Source: Cunninghamia lanceolata
Lineage: Eukaryota; Streptophyta; Pinopsida; Cupressales; Cupressaceae
DNA: 64,000 bases
Assembly: GCA_027924645.1 (NCBI GenBank)
Contig: BSBN01001251.1
Span: 2,542,001-2,606,000 of the forward strand
Direction of reading: 5' to 3'
Part shown: positions 36,349 to 49,231 of the stretch, piece by piece
How the letters are laid out: each line of letters begins with the position of its first letter
Position numbering within the stretch: position 1 is the stretch's first letter
Translations under genes and position numbers: made by a program
The notes under the pieces: model-generated
Told to the model about the DNA's origin: nothing
Seen by the model: only the letters and a program-made list of their open reading frames with translations
The model's database searches: none

Positions 36349-38600
36349 TGTTAATGAGTCTCAAGATCATGGTACATTTCAATTAACTAGGTGTATGATG
36401 CATGATCATCCAAGTTTACAAGTGATCCTGTGTCACTAAAATATAATATAGGTTTTCTTTTTAATAAATAATCAACTTTATTTTGTTTTTGTTATTTTTG
36501 CTAGAAGGTTGTTCGCCAAACAAACATTCTTAGAAGGTTTCTATAGGCATGTAGTAGACTTATATAGGTGTGACACGGGTTCTATAGGCCATCTATAAAC
36601 TACTACATGCATTACTCAAACTACTATAGGTACCCTTTGGTGTGCTATAGATATATTGAAGATTGTTGCATGAATATGGAGATTTCTATAGGCATAGGAG
36701 AAGTTGCTACAAGCATGTTGGGAGCTACTATAGGTATATTTAGACTGCTACATGCAATGCTATAACATGTTATAGACATTTATTGACGAGTCATTAGTTG
36801 GACTAACTAGATAATGTGATTATCATTGCTTTTAACAATATAATTGATAACAAATTGATGTACAATGATCTCAGGTGACACACAAGTGACTACTATTCCA
36901 TTTGGTGACCAAATGTCTTTCTAAGGGGTTGTGCATTTCTCTTTTCTATAATTGGCAACATTGGTTTCATCAAAATGTTATGATTGGGTAGCTAGTTATT
37001 TGCTTCTATTGTGACTTATCGTCACCCTTAGATGTGGTGAATGTTCATATTCTTTTGTGGACATTTTTATTATTACTTTATTTGTTGGTAACCATGGAAC
37101 TTGGATGGTGGCATTTGGAGTCTAAGTTGGCATCATGGATTGGCTAGAGAGTTATCATTGTCAGCTGATTATTGTTTTGAAACTATTGAAGTTCTTTGTC
37201 AATGGTCAAGGAAGGAAAATGTAGGGGAGTTTTGATTAAGAAATTGAGGTAATGACTGAGAAGTTGAAGTCAAGCTGTGAGGAAAATAGAGGAGGCCAAA
37301 CTGAGAATGTGAAATAGAATAGAGGAGAAAAAACATAACAAGGAAATTAGAGAACGTGGGAGGTAGTTTTTGAATATATAATTCATCTCTGTAGCCAAAA
37401 ACTATAATTAGGGCTTATTTCTAAGCATGCAACCATTAATTTTATCCTTTCAACATGTTTGTAAGTCTTTTGTAAAGGCTAATTTTCTAGATTAATGCAA
37501 TTAGAAATAATTTTGTGTTCTAATTGGCTTGTGTAATTGTTTTTGTGAAAGTAGGCTACTAGGTCTAGGTAGTCTTTAGCTATACCCCCTTACCTAGATT
37601 GCATTAGTGTATGAGAAGTGAATTGTGTGGAAGGAAACAAAGAAGTGGATTTTGCCATGTTGCCAAGAGGGGAAAAGGGAAAATTCAAAGAAGCTTTCAA
37701 GAATATAAAGAGGAGCTAAGAATGTCTTTAGGAGTTGCAAAAGCAATAACAAAAGAAGCTTACAAAGAATATTCATGGGAAGAATGAGAGACATCAGAGA
37801 AGAAAGATATGATTGTCTCAAGAAGGGTAAAGGAAACAAGCAAATCTTTTGAGACTATATGAGGAGTCAAAGAATATCATAGAAAGTTGCAAGATGTAGA
37901 AAGAACAAAAAACTTGTAGAGAGTATTGTCAAGAAGAGATTTTTGAAGAAGTTGTAGAAGAAGAGAACTTATATATGCATTCAATAGCTCAAAAGATTAT
38001 ATGAATGTTAGAAGCACTCATCAAAAGAATTCTAAATCAAGATTTGAATGTCATACTAACTGGATGTTTGTAGTGGAGTCCAAGTATGGATAGGTAAAAA
38101 TAAGAATTTGAAACTTGCTTGAGGTAGAAAGAGACATCAATTGCCAACTAATGAAGGCAACAAGCTTAGGAAATAGGTTGAATGAGTCCTAAAACATCCT
38201 ACAAGCATGGCCACTAAATTGGGTGCTCAACATAAAGGAGAAATTGTAAAGTAGGCAATTTCCAAGTCTACAAAAAGTCATTGATCAAACATTTGTAGTA
38301 TGACCATGTTAACTATGATCTTTAATTTGTTATTCTAGAAGATCTTGGGTTGCAAAGCTACAAATGCTATCATAGAACATAATTAGCAACAAACTTTGGG
38401 CTAGCTCTATCCTAAACAATTTAGTCTTTGTTTGCAACATGTTTTTTAACATTTCTCTTAAATTATCTTGTAGGATCTTAAAGGAGCACCCTCCTAGGTC
38501 TAGTAGAGCCTAAAGTGTAGAAGAGTGGTACTACTCTTGTTAATTGACCTAAATCTACTTGAAGTTTGTTGATAAATCTTTGCTTAGTGTTTGCTTAACA
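36349..38600. other. Non-coding region, part with repeated CTATAGG motifs
   Basis: Probably the 3' flank or LTR of the chromovirus remnant. Between 36538 and 36790 the heptamer CTATAGG, containing the palindrome CTATAG, occurs about five times amid 'CTACTATAGGTA'-like phrases. The rest (about 36800-38600) is A-rich and holds no gene I can support; short ORFs such as 37594-37839 on the minus strand look like chance. Confidence 0.4.
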
Positions 38601-38619
38601 AGTCCTTGGGAGTGTTTTC

Positions 38620-39027
38620 TTGACCAAGTTTGTACAAAGTGAGTCTGGAACCCCAATAAAGCATAGGGTGAGTGAGACACCAAAAATGCCAAACAAAACA
38701 AATAACACACATGCACAAGTTCAACCTACACACAACTTAAGGCACCGAACAAGGCACCCACAAAAGTTAGACTTGCATGTAGGGGACTATAAATACACAT
38801 GTATTTTTTGTTGCTGCAAGATTGTGCCAACCCAAGGAAGCTCTTGCATCAAGTTTCACATGTGTCTATACCTACAAAGAGAAGACTTGGTGGTGTTGGG
38901 AAACACCACTGGGTCTTGTTATGGCAATGTACAATCCTTGAGACTTCCTCCATTGCAATCAAGACGATCAACATTTTTTTGGATAAATTCGAAGACACAC
39001 CAAGCAACGTATGCAATGGATGAGTAA
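38620..39027 (+). other. Unrecognised open reading frame (135 codons)
   Basis: Open from an ATG at 38620. Its product is Thr/Pro/His/Lys-rich at the N-terminus with a Cys-rich patch (C-I-F-C-C-C) near residue 64. I recognise no domain. Another frame of the same segment is also open (38799-39023), so the openness may be compositional. It could be a degraded transposon ORF or chance. Confidence 0.2.
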
Positions 39028-40113
39028 GTAGCTAGCTAAGTGCAATGGAATTGTAAAGAATGCCTAAGAAAATGATGCAATGAATGTTTGAGATTGAAGT
39101 GCAATGAATACCTAAGTAGTAGTCTAAGTGCATGAAAATTAGGGTTTTGATATCCTTGATGCATGAGTTGATGTAGCAAAAGTCTGACTAATGTAAAACA
39201 AAGATATGCCATAAGCTATGATTCTCTGTATTTTTAGTACTTGATCTTGGGATCTCAATGGATGACCATGATTATGATCTTGATTGAAATGGCTTAGTCC
39301 TTTTATACAAGTCTTAGGCACACAACTTGTACTTCTATTCTATTTCTCTTCTCTTGCTTTCTAATCTCCCGATGATGGATCATGGAGTGTGATCCAAAAC
39401 GTTGAGGGAAAAACGATCACACAGTTTAATCCTAAAGCATTCATTTACAGTTAATAGTAATATTAAACTAAATTAACTTGAAGCTACAATAAATTTGAAT
39501 TTACGATCGTAATGACGACCTTAACTTAAACAAAGAAAACACTTTTCACCTCTACATTATGAAAAGAATATAGAAAATATCTTTTGACCTTTTAACTCTA
39601 CCCAAATAAATAAAGATCCAACATACACCAAACTCTACCTAATAAGAAGATCCAACATACACCAAACGTTTAAGAGCCCAAGTTTATTCTCATCTTTTAA
39701 GGGCATAGCCTACCTATTTGATTGCCATTAAACTTTTCTTTTCAAGTCCTTTTTGATTGCTGTTCACTAGAAAATGGAATAAAAAAAAAGCGCCCACCTA
39801 AGATCCACCGACCACCCTTCAAGGAATTGTAATATAATCCACGACACGCTTAAACATGTACGCCTGCATTAATCCATCAGCCGGAATCTAACTAGTTGAG
39901 AGTCTAAAAACTATATTTTTCCGACATGCAATAGGCATGTATTAAATATTCCACGCATTCATGGCTCTTGTTGATTAACGGTCCTAACAGACTCAACAAC
40001 CATTACTACTCCATACAAAACTCCGTAATGCCTTTCCTTCAACCAACAATAATCCACAGCACATTAAGTCTGGATCGTTTTACTGCTTTTCGTCCCGCTG
40101 GGAAAAACTATTA
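39028..40113. other. Upstream region of the kinase gene
   Basis: No coding sequence. Moderately AT-rich up to about 39800, then less repetitive towards the gene. It probably contains the distal promoter of the downstream kinase gene. Confidence 0.4.
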
Positions 40114-40122
40114 AATATAAAC
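40114..40122 (+). promoter_or_regulatory. Candidate TATA box of the PBL8-like gene
   Basis: AATATAAAC followed by a GC-richer stretch fits a TATA box with a start site near 40150. That would give a 5' leader of about 490 nt with upstream ATGs. No other good TATA motif is evident closer to the ATG. Transcript data would be needed to confirm it. Confidence 0.35.
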
Positions 40123-40642
40123 CCGGCACCGGAATCTGATTGAAATAGGATCTTAGTCTAGAGACGGACAGGGAAAGCATTGAACCCGGGGCACCGAATC
40201 CGTGATCAGACAGCAAAAGATCTGTGCGACATATGTACTTAGCATCAGAGACAAAGAGGGTTTGGGCACGAGGTCATGTGGGAGTAACCTCAGGAGCTTA
40301 GATTTTTCTTTTGCTAGTTAAAAAAAGAGGAAACTGATCTATAGGCACTACAGGGACCAGTTTCCTAAACTGAGCATATTACCAATGCAGTTGTTTTTAG
40401 GGGCTCAGATTCCCTTGTCTTGGTTAGGGGCTGCTTCTACCTTTCTTTCGATGTGTTTCTGATTCTGAGCTAAGTCCCATTTGGGTGTTTTTGGTTTTCA
40501 ATGTGAATGCTGTAGATCAAGATCTACTGTTCTGTGCTTAACCCACTTTTAGAGGCGTTATAATGGTGGTGTGTAGTGGAGGGCGCTAGTGGTGGTGGGG
40601 TAGAAGGTATGAACAAGAGAGAATGCAGTGAGAGTATTGATA

Positions 40643-43600
40643 ATGGGGAACTGTGGAACCAGAGAGGAGTCTGCTGCAGTCGCTACTGCTGTTGTTGTGT
40701 CCTCACTCAAACCAGGTAAACACACCCGCACCCACATCCAACTTTCACCATTGTCATCAAACTTTGCAACATGACCAAAAGACTTTATGGGAAGCATATA
40801 CCTGCTGACCCACATGGGCTAATTTCCAAATAGACTTTTTGGTTGAAGCCCTCAACTCCTTTTTCTCATTAATGGAACTAGATAGCTTCAGATTCAAACA
40901 TACTTAGCTGTGACTGGTCAGATTATGATGCAGTTTAGTCCCCTGGATGTTTACTGCCTTCTATGCTTATTGTATTCTATATCAGCAGTAAATGTGGATC
41001 CCTTTGGCTCTCTGTGCTGAGCCTACTTGCGTATACAGAGCTGTATATGGTCCACACGGGCTAATTTCCAAATAGACATTTTGGTTGAAGCCCTCAACTC
41101 CTTTTTCTCATTAATGGAACTAGATAGCTTCAGATTCACACACACTTAGCTGTGATTGCTCCGATTATGATGCAGTTTAGTCCCCTGGATGTTTGCTGCC
41201 TTATATGCTTGTTGTATTCCATATCAGCAGTAAATGTGGATCCCTTTGGCTCTCTGTGCTGAGCCTACTCGCATATACAGAGCTGTATATGGTCCACATG
41301 GGCTAATTTCCAAATAGACTTTTTGGTTGAAGCCCTCAACTCCTTTTTGCCATTAATGGAACTAGATAGCTTCAGATTCACACAAACTTAGCTGTAACTG
41401 GTCAGATTATGATGCAGTTTAGTACCCTGGATGTTTACTGCCAAATGTGGATCCCTTTGGCTCTCTGTGCTGAGCCTACTTGCATATACAGAGCTGTATA
41501 TGGTCAGATTTGGTCCGTGTACCCTGGAAAGTCATTTAGATTCCTGGATGGTCACTACCTTGTTTTTGGGCGCTGGTGGCAATATTCAGCCTGGGCATTG
41601 TGGGTTTCATATGGTCAATAAGTGTGAAGTGAATTTCTTTGCCCCCATAGTCAAGATTTAGTTTAATTGCATGTTATTTCCTTTTATTAGTGATATGTTG
41701 CAGGGGGTATCAATCCCATTCTGCATTCTCCTGTTGGAGAATCCTAGCATATTATAAATGCAACAACATGTCCATTGTTTGTTAAAAATGCACATAGTTC
41801 TTCACGCTGTCAATCTGCTACATTTTATCTTGGCTCTGCTTTGATTTTTCTTTTTCTTTGGCTTTAGATGCAGTGAAAACACACCAAGTAGCACTAACAC
41901 AACATCAACGGCAGCAACAGGAACAAAAGAAAGAGCAGGATCAACTATCTCCTCATGCGCTAATCAGAAAAACTACCTCTGTTAGGAGACCGTCTTTGTC
42001 TTCGTTATCAGATTTGAGCAATCCGTCAACTCCCAAAGGCGTTGAAGATCTGAGACAGAACTCTGGATCCAATTTACTGGTTTTCACTTTGTATGAACTG
42101 GAGACCATTACCAAAAGTTTCCGGAAAGATTATGTTTTAGGGGAAGGTGGGTTTGGTACGGTGTATAAAGGGTATATAGATGAGAGTGTAAGAAGAGGCC
42201 TCAAGTCTACCCCTGTTGCAGTTAAGGTCCTCAATAAAAATGGTCTCCAAGGGCATAGGGAATGGCTAGTAAGTACCATTTACTATTGATCTTTTACTAT
42301 GAATGTTTTGCCATGTTTTAGTGGTCATCGATCTCAGTTTAGTTCAGTCCCAAGGAGTCACCAAAGCACCCAGCTTCTACCTGGATCCAGTTTATGGTCT
42401 GGGCTTCCCTTACTGATGATAGTTTTATTTACCTTTTTTTGTAGGTATTCGTTATTCAGGCTGATTTCTGTGGTTCATTTGGCAGGCAGAAGTCATCTTT
42501 CTGGGGCAGCTGAGGCATCCCCATTTGGTTAAACTGATAGGTTACTGCTGCGAAGACGACCATAGATTGCTGGTTTATGAGTTTATGTTTCGAGGCAGTC
42601 TGGAGAACCATTTATTCCGAAGTATGTATTGCTGTTGTTTAAATTCCTTTCATTATGCCAATTGATATTTGACAACTTTTTTCTGGATTTTAAATTTGTC
42701 TTGAGTTTCTGAAACCTGCAACAAAATATACAATGGCTGTTTTAAATCCAATTTCCTTGAGGCATGATTCTTGAATCTTTATACATGTTTTTTAACAGCC
42801 TGAAAGTGTGGTATTAATATGGAATTAATTGTGGCTTTTAACAATTTCTGTAACCATGCATGAGTGCTCACAATTTATCTATCAGAGCAAACTGGATGTA
42901 CTATCTCCTCTTTGTGGACTTACAGAAGAGCCACATAGAATGTTAGCAGGAAAAGGTACTATGTTAGCGGTGGTTTTAGCTTTGATGCAGTAGTGGGTAG
43001 GGTGAATTCTTTTGCTAGGTATACCTGGGTTTTACACTACTTGCAGGGCTGGGGTGAACCCTCCTGCAATTCTGAGATTATTGGGGTTTTATACCATTCG
43101 CAGTGCTCCAGTGATCCCTCCTGCAATTCTGTCTAATTCCAGGGTCATCAGGATTGTCCATCTCTGACAACTGGTGCATATCCACTACCGGAGAATTTTT
43201 CTGCCGTTGAGCTTTAAACTCAGGTTTCCTGGGCTACTGTTTAAGCCCTTTGCCTCACCTGCTCAAAAGAAAAATCATTGTACATATCTATGGCACAATT
43301 TGATATGCTAGGAGGTCCTAGTAGTTATTCAGGGAAATTGGCTATCACATCAGTCTGATTCAAATTATCTTCAGGATTAAATTTATTTGGTGACTAAAAA
43401 TGCATTTGAAATTAACAAGAAACTTACTTTATATATTGGGGATTATTTTCTATAATCTTGTTTTTCAAAGACGCCTTAGGCATGTAAAGAGCTTTTGATG
43501 ATGTGCCCTGAATGTCGGTTTTCTTGATGCATATAGAGGTGTCTGTTCCTTTGCCTTGGTCTACAAGAATGATGATTGCACTTGGAGCTGCCAAAGGGCT

Positions 43601-44622
43601 TGCATTTCTTCATGGAGCAGAAAAGCCAGTCATTTATCGAGACTTCAAGACATCCAACATTTTATTGGACTCGGTTGGTATTGGCAGTTTCTACATTTGT
43701 GAAATATGCTTCTTTGCTCTATATGTTTGAATTGGTCACAAGGCGTGATTTTAATGCATGAGGTGCAGTTTGAAAATCTCTTTATAGTGTTAATTCTTGC
43801 TTTATTTTAAGCTGGACTGAAATTCCCCACTTATTGTCTTTGTTCTGTGTAGGATTATACAGCTAAGCTATCTGATTTTGGACTTGCAAAAGATGGACCT
43901 CAGGGAGATGAAACCCATGTCTCCACTCGTGTTATGGGTACATATGGTTATGCAGCTCCTGAATATGTTATGACTGGTAAGTTTCAGAATGATCAGTGAT
44001 TGTGAATATCAGGCACTTTCAATGGGTCACCTTCCTTGCCTTGCCTATTGGAATTTAACTGATGTATGAAGACTCAATTGTTAGGAAAAATGGCATGCCT
44101 TAGATTACTGATTTGGCATTTGGCTTTGCTGATACTTCTAGTTTTTGGCCTTTGGCCTTTTTTGCAACAGGTCACTTGACTGCTAGAAGTGATGTCTACA
44201 GCTTTGGTGTTGTGTTACTTGAGCTGCTTACTGGGAGACGGTCTGTGGATAAGACTAAACCCACTAGGGAACATAACTTGGTAGAGTGGGCTCGACCACT
44301 TCTAAATGATAAGCGGAAGTTGCTGCAAATTATTGATCCAAGGCTTGAAGGACAGTATTCTATGAAAGGTGCCCAGAAAGCTTGTAGCTTGGCTTATCAC
44401 TGCCTCAGCCAAAATCCCAAAGCAAGGCCTCTGATGAGTGATGTTGTGGAGACATTGGAACCTCTGCAAAATCGAAAAGACACGATAAGTGCTTCTTTCA
44501 TGTATACTTTAAACAGTGGGGTAGCAGCATATCAGATTCATAGTACTGGTAATGGTTGCCACACCCATCAGGATTCCTCTCCCACAGATAGAAATGGCCC
44601 TACTGTATGCAGGGTTAGGTAA
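40643..44622 (+). CDS. PBL8-like: Receptor-like cytoplasmic kinase VII, PBL8-like (six exons, 440 aa)
   Basis: Serine/threonine kinase of the RLCK VII/PBL family, which relays signals from plasma-membrane receptor kinases. Coding exons: 40643-40715, 41868-42268, 42486-42621, 43537-43673, 43853-43976 and 44171-44622. They sum to 1323 nt, with GT-AG introns and consistent phases (1,0,1,0,1). The start MGNCGTREE carries a Gly-2 and Cys-4 N-myristoylation/palmitoylation signature, so it should attach to the plasma membrane. Kinase landmarks: glycine loop GEGGFGTV (116-123), catalytic Lys-144, YRDFK with Asp-239 (the family's HRD variant), DFG with Asp-257, and activation segment ...[19 protein letters not shown]. 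The C-terminus ends CRVR, as in Arabidopsis PBL8 as I recall it. There is no stop, frameshift or missing catalytic residue, so it is probably functional. The intron-4 donor GTTGGT is weak. The paralogue assignment rests on recall of the family and not on a search. Confidence 0.93.
40808..41500. repeat. Three tandem 242-bp repeats in intron 1 of the kinase gene
   Basis: Anchored on GGGCTAATTTCCAAATAGAC, copies start near 40808, 41050 and 41292, with exactly 242 bp between matching points. The third copy lacks 31 bp around 41441 and ends at about 41500. Copies differ at few positions. The short ORFs at 41409-41661 lie in this repeat and its flank and are not genes. Confidence 0.9.
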
Positions 44623-44992
44623 TGGTCATTCCAATTTGTATAGTTTGAGGGCATCCAAGAAGAGAAGTGGCAAGTTTCTTGGACTCTAAACAATTACTCT
44701 TATATCCTGGCTGAGTTGTCCTAATAAGAAAATGATTTCTAACAGTCCTCACTTGTATCTCTTCAAATTGCCAGAAGCAGTTTGAAAAGACTTGAAAGCT
44801 GTATGTAATGTGACCATCTTATTCAGTTGGCAGGGGTCATGTTTCACCTTTCATATCCTGCCAAAATAAGCTATCCGCTCTCACCTTATGCTTAATAGTT
44901 TGTGCCATGTCTCTCCATCAATTGTCTTTCTTTTCCAAAGCTAGATTAAACCCTCATAAGCAGGCGTTGTTGTACATTATGAAGCTTCAATC

Positions 44993-44998
44993 AATAAA
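44993..44998 (+). promoter_or_regulatory. Candidate polyadenylation signal of the kinase gene
   Basis: AATAAA about 370 nt after the stop codon at 44620-44622, in a locally A/T-rich context. Plant polyadenylation signals are loose, so the exact site is uncertain. Confidence 0.35.
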
Positions 44999-45349
44999 TT
45001 AAAAAATAGATTTCTTCAGGACATGATATCGAGCAAGTCAAGAAGATGCCAAAAGTGATAAAATTTTCTGCTTTTTATCTGCTAATTTCTACAGAATTTA
45101 AAACTTGAAATCAGTTACTTCGTTTTATTAGATGCAATGCATCATAACCTGCAGCATTGCAAATTGATGCATATACTTCTAAACTTTCAGAGAACACGGT
45201 AATTTTGTCAGAAATGAAAATGGCATTACATAATTTTTATTGTATTGTCTTAATCTATGATATGTTCATCAAGGAGTATTCTTTTATATACCTTCTTTCC
45301 CTGTACTCTTCTCCCACGATGAAGAAAGTTCTCAACTATCTTTTTTTTA

Positions 45350-45760
45350 CACTCCTACGTGTGGGCTGCACTCAAGGGAAAGACTAGGATTTTAGTTGCT
45401 AAACTGAGGACTGGGTCCCATCGTCTTAGATGTGAGACAGGTAGATGGGCGATACCCAAGGGAGATTGGGCAGAAAGAACTTGCATTTTCTGCAACAAAG
45501 GGGTGGTTGAAACTGAAAGGCATTTCATCACTGAGTTTGCTGCGTATGCAGATATTTGAAGCCAATATGTGAACAGTTGGAGTGTGGACAGCCTTAGTGA
45601 GTTATTCGAGGAGGCAATGATTCACAATACTGCTGGTTTATTGATCAAGATTCATAGTAGAAGATCTAACCTCGAAAAGAGTTTGAAAATACTTTGAGGG
45701 GTAGTTTTCTGGGTCCCTTAGACTGCCTGGTCTGGTAGATGTTATTAAAATTTTTCCTTT
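45350..45760 (+). pseudogene. 5'-truncated LINE, C-terminal zinc-site region
   Basis: Non-LTR retrotransposon fragment. The frame at 45359-45559 reads 'LRTGSHRLRCETGRW', then 'CIFCNKGVVETERHF', which is the Cys/His zinc-binding tail found after the RT of plant LINEs. A TGA near 45557 and a later TGA near 45696 interrupt it. Upstream the match stops abruptly at about 45350, as expected for 5'-truncated insertions. It lies about 350 bp past the kinase gene's likely polyadenylation signal, same strand. No RT or endonuclease is present. Confidence 0.75.
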
Positions 45761-47744
45761 CATTTCATTTCTATCACTACTGATTTTATTTGATGTTTTA
45801 TTTGAGCATTTCCACAGGCTAAGCTAGTTTTCAAAACACAGATAATAACATATACACAACTAATCTGTGGCGCAAATCCCAGTTAAAGATTGGTGGTCAG
45901 GTATTTTGACTCGTAGCAAATGACCCAAACGCTTGCTCAAAGTTGTATGATCTGTAAAAAGAATTAAACAACTTTTAAAAAACAATCTGTTATTTATGAC
46001 TTAAATGTAAAAACAATATAAGTCTGACAAAATGAACACTTGCTCAAAGTTGTATGATCTGTAAAAAGAATTAAACAACTTTTTAAAAAAAATCTATTAT
46101 TTATGACTTCAATATAAAAACAATATAAGTTTGACAAAATGAAATTTAAATAGATTTTCTGATAAATAAGCGGTGGATCTACAGCAGTGCTGACCGTCCA
46201 TAGGTGGAACCAAGTGCAGTGAGCACAGTGAATTATGGAATGGAGCCTGTCTTATTAGGCTATTTTTAAATATTGCCTAATTTAATGGTTAAAAGTAAAT
46301 TTTGGTCAATAAAAATAGAACAACTATTTTCTAAAGTTGTCCGTTGTTTCTATGGAATATTCCTTGAACCTCATATGGGTGCAAGTGCTAGTTACTTTTT
46401 GGTAAAGACGAAGCATAATTTTGACCATTTGAAGAGCATGATGTTTAAGTAGAGAGGCCCTACACTCTCAATTCAATAATCCATTCAAAAGAATGATTTA
46501 AAAAAATTCTTAAAATTTGATGAAAAATCAATAATAATAAAACTTCTATCATGAAGTTAACTCAAATACTGAACATTCATCATCTTTTAGAAAAAGTGAT
46601 TGTAAGCTTTTTCTGAAGTGTAAGCTTTAAAAAGACGTTAGTATTTAAAAAAAATAAAAACTAATACACGAGTTGCAAAGTGCAACATTTTTTATTGAGA
46701 AAGCGTGTGGGACTAAAACAGCAGACCTCACGTTCGAGATTCCACAGCATGCAATTGCATATACCTGTTTTAATGTTTTATGGGACTTCGTTTTTTTTTA
46801 ATGATTTTTAGTCATTTTTAGATTTTTTAAATGAATGATCATTGTATTAATAATATTATTCTCGTTTATATTTAAGTGATTTGTCAGTGGGAGGTCAGCC
46901 GTTTAAAATGTGGACTTTATTTGTCCTTATCCAAACATTTAAGTTTATTGAGCTAAGGGGAGTTATAGAAGCTTTTAAAAATGAGAGTTTAAAAAGAACC
47001 CTTTGAAAATGAGTTACCAATTCTCTTTTAAAATAAAAAATAAATGAATATTTTTATTTTGTAAGTTATTATCCGTGAGTTTTTTCTTCTTGACAAAGCT
47101 TTTGGTGTATATAATATTTTATAAATCATTTTTTTATTATTCTATAAAATTAAGTCTATATATACCAGTTTTATCCTATTGTCATATTAACTTTTTATCA
47201 GTTGGTGAGTGGTCACAATGGCAATCTTAGGTGGATTTGGTAAGAGCGGTGTAGTATTTTGTTTTATTAACTTTTAACTAATTGTCAAGTTCTTGGGATT
47301 GCAATCCAAACAAATTTGGTAAGGTACGTATCTCCCAATCCTTAAATTTTAGTCATAGAAATTCCATTATGCACATGTGAATGAATAGTTTACTAACTTC
47401 CAACCAAAAAATTTCTACTAATTTATTTGCACCACATCGTCACAAAATAATTAAAAAATATTAATTGCCTCATTTTCTTTGTCTCTTCTAGCTATAACAT
47501 GATTGATATAGCAATGTTGAATTTATTCAATATTTTATTTGAGCATTTCTAGATTCTAAGTTTGTGTTGAAAACACAAACACAACTATAGAGGTGAAAAG
47601 TGTATAAGTTTTCCTCACTTGTTTTACATTCATTTTGGGTCTTGTTGTAAATGTAGTATCTTGATGCTAAATTTGGCTTATTTAATGCATAAGTCAACTA
47701 AATCTTGAAATTTAATTAGTCGTTAGCCTACCTCAATCCTAAGT
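45761..47744. repeat. Intergenic AT-rich DNA with a 107-bp tandem duplication
   Basis: A 107-bp unit starting CTTGCTCAAAGTTGTATGATC is present at 45932 and again at 46039. A second, diverged pair of segments (about 45785-45865 and 47518-47590, sharing TTTTATTTGAGCATTTC and ACACAACTA) flanks about 1.7 kb. No gene is seen. Confidence 0.55.
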
Positions 47745-49010
47745 TGTCACACCCCATTTTTAAACTAATGTATTTATTTTCATTATTTTCGAGAAGATAG
47801 ATAGTTAGTCAGAGAAAATATTATGATTAAAGTAATGATAGAAAATGCATTTGCTTTATATTAAATTATATGCAAAGAATAATTGTTTATGACGTTATTA
47901 TTAATCACGTGGTTAAATGATGTAATGGACCAACTACCGTCGTGTAACTGAGGTGGATGCAACAACAGTGTTGTTTTCCCTCCGATATGAGGAGAGAGAG
48001 TGTCACCATGGAGAGGATGCTAGATTGCGTGAATGCAATGATCCTTATGCCATCTGGAAACACACACACATACTTAGTAGAGGATAAGTCAGATTTGGAT
48101 TAAGTCTTTATCCCAATGTCTCTGATCATCTTAGAAATATTTGTGATTAGTAGAGAGATCATGTTTATTTTTGTCAATTTATGTCGTCGTTAAGACGAAG
48201 GTTAAAATCTTTTTTGTCATCAGATAGAAACGTGGTGTATGCCTTTGGATGCCAAGTCGACGTGAATAATCGACTAAACACGTTTAATTTTATTGATAAG
48301 ATCTTAGTGGACTTTGCGAGAATTCTCTGTTGATAATTGTGCTTACAAATAAGCACAATTAGCATTCGAGAGTATGCAATAACATCTATTAGATAAGTGT
48401 ATTATTGTCTATTTTCATATTATTATTATTAATATTATTGTCTTGGTTAAAGGTCATGTTTGGTAGAGGTAAAAGTTTCTCTTTTTTTCTCCTAAGCGCA
48501 CTTCCTAGATGCTTGGGGAGTGGGGGAAGGAGCAGTAGCTCCATACTTCCTACTTTTTCTGCATGTGAAGGATCGCGAGGGAGTGGAGAGAAATTTGTGG
48601 TGATGTAATTACTATCTACCCATAACTAAGGGTGAGTGGGATAAGTAGAGAAGAAGACAGGAATTGAGTATGCAGAGGAGGACCTGTAGCTTAGGGAGCA
48701 AAGGAGATATAGAAACACAGACCTAGTAAAGGTAGCAAGAAGGCAATGGTGAAGTTTATACTGTATCATTATACAGGTAAGTCCACTGTATTCAGTAGAG
48801 TATGAAAAAATACATCTACTTTGCATTCGATTAAGTCTGCCAGTTTAAACATGAAAAGAGTTTTTGATTAGATTATCGATTGGCAAGTAGGCTTCTATGA
48901 AGCATAGTGATAGTAAACTTGTTGTTTATCCTATACAGAGGATTATTTTCCTGTATCATTATACCGTAACCCGGTAAGAGGAAAAGTTATATTAACTCTG
49001 TATAAATATC

Positions 49011-49018
49011 TATTCCTT
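49011..49018 (+). promoter_or_regulatory. TATA box of the chromovirus LTR
   Basis: TATAAATA preserved in both LTRs (the other copy at 57589-57596). A start near 49045 would place the minisatellite in the transcribed leader. Confidence 0.6.
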
Positions 49019-49231
49019 GTCTTATTGGAAGTACTATAGAAATGTAATACATATCGATATCTCTATTTTAGAGAATCACCCAACTATGTCTTAAACATAT
49101 ATCGTTTTCACTGTTATTGAAACACTATAGCTTCGGCGGTGCAATGATCAAAAGACTGTGTAACCAAGCTAAGGCCTTATGATATTCAAATGTAGGTTTA
49201 TACGTAAGGCAACCTCAGTTTAGTAATGTTT

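Noticed and set aside
38620..39027. A real host gene
   Set aside because: No domain, no splice context, two frames open at once; kept as an unrecognised ORF with low confidence.
41409..41661. Two overlapping ORFs of 70-76 codons
   Set aside because: They lie in and just past the tandem repeat of intron 1 of the kinase gene and have no domain.
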